Assembly: GCA_002493635.1 (NCBI GenBank)
Contig: DKZL01000015.1
Span: forward strand, 3,168 to 14,762
Reading direction: 5' to 3'
Source: Ruminococcaceae bacterium UBA7075
GTDB lineage: Bacteria; Bacillota; Clostridia; Oscillospirales; Acutalibacteraceae
DNA: 11,595 nucleotides
A program made the position numbers and the translations under genes. The notes under the pieces are model-generated. The model was not told the DNA's origin. It saw only the letters and a program-made list of their open reading frames with translations, and made no database searches. Below are positions 7,004 to 11,595 of this stretch, piece by piece (the stretch's first letter is position 1; each line of letters begins with the position of its first letter).

Positions 7004-7450
7004 ATGATTATCAGAGAAATGACAATTGCAGATTATGAAGAAGTTTATCAGATGTGGCAGACCACTTCAAAGCGTGCTTTATCAAAGGCAGATGAAAAGC
7101 CGCAGATGGCGAGATATCTCAAGCATAACGCAGGAATGAGTCAGGTGGCTGTAATTGACGGCAAAATAGTCGGAACAGTGCTTGCAGGTCACGACGGCAG
7201 ACGAGGTTTTATTCACCATATGGCTGTAATGCCCGAGTATCGCCGTAATCGAATAGGTCACTCGCTTGCTGAAAGAGCCATTGAAAAAATCCGGTCTGAG
7301 GGAATAGACAAAACCCACATTTTTTGTTATCAGAACAACGAAACGGGTCAGAGCTTTTGGCGTGATTTCGGTTTTGTTAAACGTGATGATGTTTTTGTGT
7401 ATTCCTTTAATACAAATAACAATGAACATTTAACAGTTTCGGGTGACTGA
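7004..7450 (+). CDS. GNAT-family N-acetyltransferase (148 aa)
   Basis: A single GNAT fold is seen: beta strands in IREMT and VAVIDGKIVGTVLAG (48-62), the motif-A stretch IHHMAVMPEYRRNRIG (70-85), and a motif-B region GQSFWRDFGF (115-124). Residue 83 is Arg where the acetyl-CoA loop (R-x-x-G-x-G) more often has Gly. The start is supported by GGAG at 6993-6996, and it lies 20 bases after argB, so it is in the operon. Small GNAT proteins can act as N-acetylglutamate synthases in some bacteria, which would fit here. It also resembles generic YpeA/RimI-like acetyltransferases, so the substrate is unknown. The last residues (NTNNNEHLTVSGD) run into an intergenic hairpin that supplies the stop codon. 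Confidence 0.88.
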   Translation: MIIREMTIADYEEVYQMWQTTSKRALSKADEKPQMARYLKHNAGMSQVAVIDGKIVGTVLAGHDGRRGFIHHMAVMPEYRRNRIGHSLAERAIEKIRSEGIDKTHIFCYQNNETGQSFWRDFGFVKRDDVFVYSFNTNNNEHLTVSGD

Positions 7451-7459
7451 TAGTCGCCC
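7441..7459. repeat. Hairpin overlapping the GNAT stop codon
   Basis: GGGTGACT (7441-7448) pairs with AGTCGCCC (7452-7459) around a 3-base loop, with one G-T wobble. CCTAC follows, so the minus strand reads GTAGGGGCGACT, like the GTAGGGG start of the 881-956 palindrome. There is no T-tract. It is probably a palindromic repeat that has joined the end of the gene. Confidence 0.5.
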
Positions 7460-7524
7460 CTACACTCGTTAAGGAAAACTCTTGCGAATGTAAAAAGGGA
7501 AAGTATGCTGTTTCCCCTTAAAAT

Positions 7525-7588
7525 AGAAGTACACCTTCGGGTCGCAACGATTGATATTAAATCAAACTTGTATAGCGTCAAAAAAATA
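7525..7588 (+). repeat. Dispersed GAAG/CTTCGGG hairpin repeat, copy C (upstream of argD)
   Basis: The core AGAAGTACACCTTCGGGT is followed by an AAACTTGTATAGCG end and a run of A. An 18-base block (7532-7549) is identical to 10241-10258 in copy E. The left half of the unit is missing or diverged. It ends about 20 bases before the argD start, and the ribosome site GGAG (7594-7597) lies just beyond it. Upstream in the same 157-bp gap there is also a GGGAAA/TTTCCC stem (7497-7516). Confidence 0.7.
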
Positions 7589-7607
7589 TGAAGCGGAGAT
7601 AAAAAAA

Positions 7608-8777
7608 ATGAATACTAAAGAAAAAGATTTAAAGTATATAATGCACACATACGGCAGGTATGATGTGGCTCTTGCAAAGGGCAAAGGTGCTGTTGTCTAT
7701 GATGAGGACGGCAAAAGGTACATTGACGTTGCCTCGGGCATTGGCGTAAACAGTCTTGGCTTTTGCGATGACGGCTGGGTAAAAGCTGTGACAGAGCAGG
7801 CAAGTACAATTCAGCATATGTCAAACTATTTTTATTGCGAGCAGGCAAGTACTCTTGCAGAAAGACTTTGCACGCTTACAGGACTTTCAAAGGTTTGTTT
7901 TGGCAACAGTGGTGCAGAGGCGAACGAATGTGCAATCAAAATTGCCCGCAAATACAGTTTTGACAAATACGGCGAGGGCAGAAACGAGATAATCACCCTC
8001 AAAAATTCCTTCCACGGCAGAACCGTCACAACTCTTGCGGCTACCGGTCAGGACGTGTTCCACAACTACTTTTTCCCTTTTACAGAGGGGTTCAAGTATG
8101 TTGAAGCAGGAGATATGGACGCTTTGAAAAATGCAGTTACAGACAAAACCTGTGCCGTGATGTTTGAAGTTATTCAGGGCGAGGGCGGAGTCAATATTCT
8201 TGACAAAGCCTATGTGCAGGAGCTTGTAAGCTATTGCCAAAGCCGTGATATTCTTGTTATAATAGACGAGGTTCAGACAGGTGTGGGAAGAACAGGCAAT
8301 CTGTTTGCCCATCAGAATTATGAGGTGCTCCCTGACCTTATGACAGTTGCAAAGGGAATCGGCGGAGGTCTTCCGATTGGACTTTGTATGTGCGGAGAAA
8401 AACTGAAAGACGTAATGTCGCCTTCAACTCACGGCACAACATTTGGTGCAAATCCTGTAGTTTGTGCAGGTGCAAATTATGTGCTTGACCGTGTTACGAC
8501 TGACGGATTTTTGGACGAAGTTGAGCAGAAAGGTGCTTACCTTGAAGAAAAGCTGTTGTCGCTTGACAGTGTAAAAAGCGTTCGCAGAATGGGACTTATG
8601 GTGGGTATTGAAATTGAGGGAAATGCCCACGATATTGCAGTTAAATGCGTTGAAAACGGACTTATAATAATAACAGCCAAGAACTTACTCCGTATGCTTC
8701 CTCCGCTTGTAATTACAAATGAGGAAATTGACGAGGCTGTGCAGATACTCAATAAAACTTTGAAGGAGAATACATAA
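7608..8777 (+). CDS. argD: Acetylornithine aminotransferase
   Basis: This PLP enzyme transaminates N-acetylglutamate semialdehyde with glutamate to give N-acetylornithine. The 389-residue length fits class-III aminotransferases. The protein shows ASGIGVNSLG (42-51), the phosphate-binding GNSGAEANE (99-107), the NSFHGRT block, IIDEVQTGVGRTG (cofactor Asp), and TVAKGIGGGLP with the Schiff-base lysine at Lys249. The start is the ATG at 7608 with GGAG 10 bases upstream. A longer frame from 7551 reads through repeat copy C and is not credible. The TAA stop shares its last base with the argF start codon, so the two are translationally coupled. Very similar enzymes act on succinyl-diaminopimelate or ornithine, but the context argues for ArgD. 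Confidence 0.96.
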   Translation: MNTKEKDLKYIMHTYGRYDVALAKGKGAVVYDEDGKRYIDVASGIGVNSLGFCDDGWVKAVTEQASTIQHMSNYFYCEQASTLAERLCTLTGLSKVCFGNSGAEANECAIKIARKYSFDKYGEGRNEIITLKNSFHGRTVTTLAATGQDVFHNYFFPFTEGFKYVEAGDMDALKNAVTDKTCAVMFEVIQGEGGVNILDKAYVQELVSYCQSRDILVIIDEVQTGVGRTGNLFAHQNYEVLPDLMTVAKGIGGGLPIGLCMCGEKLKDVMSPSTHGTTFGANPVVCAGANYVLDRVTTDGFLDEVEQKGAYLEEKLLSLDSVKSVRRMGLMVGIEIEGNAHDIAVKCVENGLIIITAKNLLRMLPPLVITNEEIDEAVQILNKTLKENT

Positions 8778-9712
8778 TGAAACATTTACTTAAACTTGAA
8801 GATTGGTCAACAGAAGAAATTATCAACACTCTTAACCTTGCCGACCAGCTTAAATATGAGCAGAAACACGGCATTGAGCATAAGCACCTAAAGGGCAAAA
8901 CGCTCGGTATGATTTTTGAGAAGTCAAGCACTCGTACCCGTGTATCTTTTGAAGTAGGTATGACACAGCTCGGCGGCTATCCGCTGTTTCTTTCATCAAA
9001 TGATTTGCAGATTGGCAGAGGTGAACCTGTTGAAGATACTGCTCGTGTTCTTTCTCGCTTTCTTGACGGTATTATGATTAGAACCTTTGAGCAGAGCGAG
9101 GTTGAAGCTCTTGCCGAACACGGCTCAATTCCGATTATCAACGGTCTTACAGATTATTGTCACCCTTGTCAGGTGCTTGCTGACCTTATGACAATTCGTG
9201 AGTTCAAGGGGAAACTTGAGGGACTTAAGATGTGCTTTATCGGTGACGGCAACAATATGATGAATTCGCTTATCGTGGGCGCGCTCAGCACAGGAATGAG
9301 CTTTTCAGCAGCTTGCCCCGAGGGTTATATGCCTCCGCAGAATATTATTGAGTTCGGTGAAAAGTACGGCAAGGGCAAGTTTGAAATTGTACACGACCCG
9401 ATTGAAGCTGCCAAGAATGCAGATGTTGTATATACTGATGTATGGGCTTCAATGGGACAGGAAGAGGAGAAGAAAATCCGTGAGGCGGCATTTGCAGGCT
9501 ATCAGGTAAACGCTGACCTTATGGCTGTTACTAATCCTGATTGTATGGTGCTCCACTGTTTGCCTGCACACCGTGGTGAAGAAATTACGGCTGATGTGTT
9601 TGAAGCCCACGCAAACGAGATTTTTGAAGAGGCAGAAAACAGACTCCACGCTCAGAAGGCAGTTTTAGTTGAGTGTATGGCAGACAAGGGAAATACTCGT
9701 GATAACGATTAA
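8777..9712 (+). CDS. argF: Ornithine carbamoyltransferase
   Basis: The enzyme makes citrulline from ornithine and carbamoyl phosphate. The 311 residues carry the carbamoyl-phosphate motif STRTR (51-55), HPCQ (129-132), the DVWASMG block (221-227) and the ornithine-binding HCLPAHRGEE (260-269), all intact. AAGGAG at 8763-8768 is the ribosome site, inside the end of argD, and the coding regions overlap by one base. It is the last gene of the cluster. The nearest strong terminator is at 9821-9857. Catabolic and biosynthetic forms are hard to tell apart by motif; the neighbours make this the biosynthetic one. Confidence 0.97.
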   Translation: MKHLLKLEDWSTEEIINTLNLADQLKYEQKHGIEHKHLKGKTLGMIFEKSSTRTRVSFEVGMTQLGGYPLFLSSNDLQIGRGEPVEDTARVLSRFLDGIMIRTFEQSEVEALAEHGSIPIINGLTDYCHPCQVLADLMTIREFKGKLEGLKMCFIGDGNNMMNSLIVGALSTGMSFSAACPEGYMPPQNIIEFGEKYGKGKFEIVHDPIEAAKNADVVYTDVWASMGQEEEKKIREAAFAGYQVNADLMAVTNPDCMVLHCLPAHRGEEITADVFEAHANEIFEEAENRLHAQKAVLVECMADKGNTRDND

Positions 9713-9747
9713 TTTTATATGATTTTCCATAAAATATTTGAAAAGTA

Positions 9748-9775
9748 TTGACAATAGGATATATTGTGGTATAAT
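9748..9775 (+). promoter_or_regulatory. Strong sigma-A type promoter downstream of argF
   Basis: TTGACA (9748-9753), a 16-base spacer, and TATAAT (9770-9775) match consensus exactly. A TG one base before the -10 (9767-9768) adds an extended -10. Transcription would start near 9782. No ORF follows before the terminator at 9821. Confidence 0.8.
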
Positions 9776-9781
9776 AATTTA

Positions 9782-9857
9782 TAGACAAACAGATACCACA
9801 ACATTTTGTATTTTCAATATAATTGAGCGGATTAGAAATAATCCGCTCAATTTTTTT
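9782..9857 (+). ncRNA. Candidate small RNA between argF and tRNA-Thr
   Basis: The predicted transcript of about 75 nt starts from the near-perfect promoter just upstream and ends at the strong hairpin and T-tract at 9821-9857. The 5' part (about 40 nt) is A/C/U-rich, largely unpaired, and lacks any ATG, so a coding role is unlikely. The layout of an unstructured 5' region followed by a terminator stem is that of many trans-acting small RNAs. No known family is recognised. It could also be the remains of a lost gene, with the terminator simply serving argF. Confidence 0.45.
9821..9857 (+). terminator. Intrinsic terminator after argF / candidate small RNA
   Basis: A perfect 14-bp stem (9821-9834 with 9839-9852) is closed by a GAAA tetraloop and ends in seven T (9851-9857). 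The plus-strand T-tract gives direction. It can stop read-through from argF and also end the short transcript from the promoter at 9748. Confidence 0.9.
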
Positions 9858-9877
9858 GATTATTGATTAAAGGTAAT

Positions 9878-9920
9878 AAAAAAACAAAGCCACGATATGC
9901 AATTTGCATATCGTGGCTTT
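9878..9920 (-). terminator. Intrinsic terminator of tRNA-Thr (minus strand)
   Basis: Two 17-base arms (9886-9902 and 9904-9920) are perfect reverse complements, giving a stem of at least 15 bp with a small loop. On the minus strand the tail reads TTTGTTTTTTT. It begins a few bases after the tRNA CCA end. Confidence 0.88.
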
Positions 9921-9924
9921 TGCT

Positions 9925-10000
9925 TGGAGCTGATAACGGGATTTGAACCCGTGACCTCGTCCTTACCAAGGACGCACTCTACCTCCTGAGCTATATCAGC
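9925..10000 (-). tRNA. tRNA-Thr (anticodon GGU), CCA encoded
   Basis: On the minus strand the cloverleaf is complete: acceptor GCTGATA/TATCAGC, D-stem GCTC/GAGT, anticodon stem CGTCC/GGACG with loop TTGGTAA, and T-stem ACGGG/CCCGT with loop TTCAAAT. The anticodon GGT lies at 9965-9967 of the plus strand and reads ACC and ACU threonine codons. The discriminator is T and the CCA end is encoded (9925-9927). The gene is convergent with the arg cluster and has its own promoter and terminator. Confidence 0.95.
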
Positions 10001-10044
10001 ATATTAAATTTTGTAATATTAATGCATAAAAGTGTCCGACAGTT

Positions 10045-10073
10045 ATAATAGCATAAATGCAGAAAAAATTCAA
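10045..10073 (-). promoter_or_regulatory. Promoter of tRNA-Thr (minus strand)
   Basis: Read on the minus strand: TTGAAT (10073-10068), 17 bases, TATTAT (10050-10045). Transcription would start near 10038, leaving a leader of about 38 bases before the tRNA. Confidence 0.6.
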
Positions 10074-10102
10074 CCCCTTTTTATAACGATTCAGAAGTTT
10101 TT

Positions 10103-10297
10103 GTTTTTTTAGACGCTTCATAGCTTTTACATAAATCAAAATACAATGACCCGAAGATGCACTTCGACTGCTTTGAAAAATTCATAATTTCTATCCAAGC
10201 TTTCACGGAGAATTATGATGCTTACCAATAAACAGAAGTTCACCTTCGGGTCGCAACGGTTGCATATTATAAAAACTTGTGAAGCGTCTAAAAAAAC
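10103..10297. repeat. 195-bp palindromic element with perfect 18-bp terminal inverted repeats (copies D and E)
   Basis: The ends GTTTTTTTAGACGCTTCA (10103-10120) and its exact reverse complement (10280-10297) enclose two dispersed-repeat units head to head. Copy D is on the minus strand with core CGAAG/CTTCG (10152-10166); copy E is on the plus strand with core GAAG...CTTCGGGT (10235-10251). Both contain an AATTATGA-like block near the centre. There is no ORF, so it resembles a non-coding MITE-type element. No clear target-site duplication was found at its edges. Confidence 0.7.
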
Positions 10298-10326
10298 TTG
10301 ACAAGCATAGATTTACGAGGTATTAT
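10298..10326 (+). promoter_or_regulatory. Strong promoter upstream of the permease-prefix gene
   Basis: TTGACA (10298-10303), an exact 17-base spacer, and TATTAT (10321-10326). The -35 begins at the base after the right end of the 195-bp palindromic element. The start site would be near 10333, within the palindrome at 10329-10349. Confidence 0.75.
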
Positions 10327-10328
10327 TA

Positions 10329-10349
10329 ATACATAGATATTCTATGTAT
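10329..10349. promoter_or_regulatory. Palindromic operator over the predicted start site
   Basis: ATACATAGA (10329-10337) and TCTATGTAT (10341-10349) are perfect inverted 9-mers with a TAT centre. The site begins 2 bases after the -10 box, an ideal place for a repressor. ATGTAT-type half-sites fit PadR-like winged-helix regulators, whose genes commonly precede permease-prefix proteins; the assignment to PadR is inference. Confidence 0.55.
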
Positions 10350-10375
10350 CTTGCTTTTATTTTATGAGGGACAAC

Positions 10376-10399
10376 GGAGAGTGAGTTATGAACTTATAA
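10376..10399 (+). other. Orphan ribosome site and three-codon ORF
   Basis: GGAG (10376-10379) is spaced 8 bases from an ATG at 10388, but the frame reads Met-Asn-Leu-stop. This may be the surviving start of a lost gene (perhaps a PadR regulator) cut off by repeat copy F, or a tiny upstream ORF. The arrangement could also be chance. Confidence 0.35.
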
Positions 10400-10465
10400 T
10401 TCAGGTCGAAGTATAAACTTCGGGATACTATATTATAAGTCAGATTAAACTTATATAGCGGTGAT
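10388..10465 (+). repeat. Dispersed GAAG/CTTCGGG hairpin repeat, copy F (leader of permease-prefix gene)
   Basis: The core CGAAGT-ataa-ACTTCG (10407-10422) is nested inside a 9-bp outer stem ACTTATAAT/ATTATAAGT (10392-10400 with 10432-10440). The unit ends in AAACTTATATAGCG, just before the GGTGAT ribosome site of the next gene. As RNA it would form a two-tier hairpin in the 5' leader. Confidence 0.65.
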
Positions 10466-10471
10466 AAAAAT

Positions 10472-11595
10472 ATGAAAAACAAATTTATTGAGCAGGTGAC
10501 AGCTCAGATTAAGAACAAAACGGCTCGCACGCAGATTGAGCAGGAGCTTGAAAGTCATATACTCGACAAAATAGATTACTACGTTGAAATCGGCTATCCG
10601 TATGAAGAAGCCGAACGGCGGGCAACCGAGGAGATGGGAAATCCTGAGGATACTGCACTTCCGCTTAATGCACTGCATAAAAAAGGAAAGAGAATCTTTG
10701 AGAGAGCAATTTGGATTTGGATTTGTATTATATATTTTTTTGTATCACCACTCGGTGCAGAATTTAATTATCAAAGCGATTGGTATGTTATATACCACAG
10801 CATAGGAATTGATTTTATATCCCTTGCATTTGCGGTAATTTTTGTATTTATTTTAATAAGAGCACAAAAAAGGCACAGTAAATTGCTTGCAGGTCTTGTC
10901 GGTAGTGAAATACTCCTGATATGCCTTGTGAGCTTAATAAAAAATGGTGTGGATTCGATTTTCAGCCTGTTTGCTCCGATGTTCTATGCGTTTGTTACAA
11001 TAATTACTCAGGGTTTGTCAGGATATGTCGACTGCGTATTCGGCTATGGCTACATACCCGACAGCTTAAAGCCGGTACTTTCTGCATTGTCAGCTACGCT
11101 TATATTTATTTTGTTTGCTTGGTCGCTTTTGTTGTTTGTTTCAATTTATCGCAAAGAGCGAATGAAAACTACAAAGAAAATGACAAGACCGATTAATCTC
11201 ATAAAATCTGTAATCAGCATTTTGCTTGCGGTAAATTTTGCGGTAATGTCATTTGCTACTGCACTGGCGGTTACGGGACTTCCGCAAAAGATTGAAGATA
11301 CAAAACTTGAACGCAGTATGATGATTGAAACTGTAATAAACTGGGACACTTCAAAGTCAGAAGAGGAATTGCTCAGTTACTTGTACGGCTTGGGGTACAA
11401 AAACTATCACAGCGAGGATAATACCACATATATAAATCAAAAGGAATTGTATCGCAATAACAGCAACAACGCATTTATGATAACAAAGTTTGACGAGGCG
11501 TCTGACGATTATCAGTTTGCATACATAACAACAACTCAGAACAGTACACAGCCGTTAATTGTTCGGAATGATTTGAAAATAGGCTTTAAGGAAAC
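10472..11595 (+). CDS. Multi-TM protein with N-terminal permease-prefix/HAAS-like domain (3' end outside window)
   Basis: The frame is open from 10472 to the window end (374 codons). Residues 1-70 form a charged helical domain, with FIEQVTAQI, QELESHILDKIDYY and GYPYEEAERRATEEMGNPED. This is the pattern of the short domain at the start of many Firmicute membrane proteins and ABC permeases that are paired with PadR regulators. About six hydrophobic segments follow (roughly 78-95, 111-130, 137-156, 163-182, 204-226, 243-268), then a soluble region from about 270 rich in Asn, Asp and Glu. GGTGAT 7-12 bases upstream is the ribosome site. No ATPase or transport signature is seen, so the function is unknown. 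It may act in envelope stress or sensing, but this is only suggested by family context. Confidence 0.8.
   Translation, partial: MKNKFIEQVTAQIKNKTARTQIEQELESHILDKIDYYVEIGYPYEEAERRATEEMGNPEDTALPLNALHKKGKRIFERAIWIWICIIYFFVSPLGAEFNYQSDWYVIYHSIGIDFISLAFAVIFVFILIRAQKRHSKLLAGLVGSEILLICLVSLIKNGVDSIFSLFAPMFYAFVTIITQGLSGYVDCVFGYGYIPDSLKPVLSALSATLIFILFAWSLLLFVSIYRKERMKTTKKMTRPINLIKSVISILLAVNFAVMSFATALAVTGLPQKIEDTKLERSMMIETVINWDTSKSEEELLSYLYGLGYKNYHSEDNTTYINQKELYRNNSNNAFMITKFDEASDDYQFAYITTTQNSTQPLIVRNDLKIGFKE

Noticed and set aside
7551..7607. Upstream extension of argD
   Set aside because: It would translate repeat copy C; the ATG at 7608 has a proper ribosome site and gives the family's usual N-terminus.
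590..10465. CRISPR array
   Set aside because: The repeats are few, widely spaced, variable and in both orientations, with no regular spacers and no cas genes.
10584..11196. Two plus-strand frames (73 and 91 codons) inside the permease-prefix gene
   Set aside because: The frame from 10472 is open to the window end, has the ribosome site and shows a coherent domain and membrane helices; the others are out-of-frame shadows.

Overview
The window carries an almost complete arginine biosynthesis locus on the plus strand of what looks like a low-to-moderate GC Firmicute, most likely a gut-type Clostridia of the Ruminococcus/Oscillospiraceae kind. That placement is inferred from codon use, strong AGGAGG-type ribosome sites, the repeat-rich intergenic DNA and the gene families present. 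No sequence search was possible.

Layout. 1-585 is the C-terminal half of argG (argininosuccinate synthase), cut by the window edge. 586-1255 has no gene and is packed with repeats: an inverted copy of a dispersed hairpin repeat, a GGGGCAG hairpin, a perfect 26-bp inverted repeat and an inverted pair of GC-rich hairpin repeats. A small three-helix membrane protein (1256-1672) follows, then argH, a HIT-family protein, argC, a 297-bp repeat-bearing gap, argJ, argB, a small GNAT acetyltransferase, a 157-bp gap with another repeat copy, argD and argF. Together argJ, argB, argC, argD, argF, argG and argH cover every step from glutamate to arginine by the acetyl-recycling (ArgJ) route. ArgB has the extra N-terminal helix region expected of arginine-inhibited acetylglutamate kinases, so feedback control at that enzyme is plausible. 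Three passengers (membrane protein, HIT protein, GNAT) have no assigned role in the pathway.

Downstream of argF there is a near-consensus promoter followed, with no ORF between, by a strong intrinsic terminator. This could make an RNA of about 75 nt and is the best candidate here for an undescribed element. A tRNA-Thr(GGU) lies on the minus strand with its own promoter and terminator.

The right end holds a 195-bp palindromic element with perfect 18-bp terminal inverted repeats. Next come a strong promoter, a perfect palindromic operator over the predicted transcription start, and an orphan ribosome site plus ATG that stops after two more codons. A further hairpin repeat copy leads into a multi-TM protein with an N-terminal permease-prefix/HAAS-like domain, open at the window end. 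Such genes usually follow a PadR-family regulator; none is present here although the promoter-operator arrangement suggests one.

The recurrent theme is a repeat of about 85 bp with a GAAG...CTTCGGG hairpin core and an AAACTTatgAAGCG end. It occurs in at least six copies in 11.6 kb, three of them ending just before a start codon.
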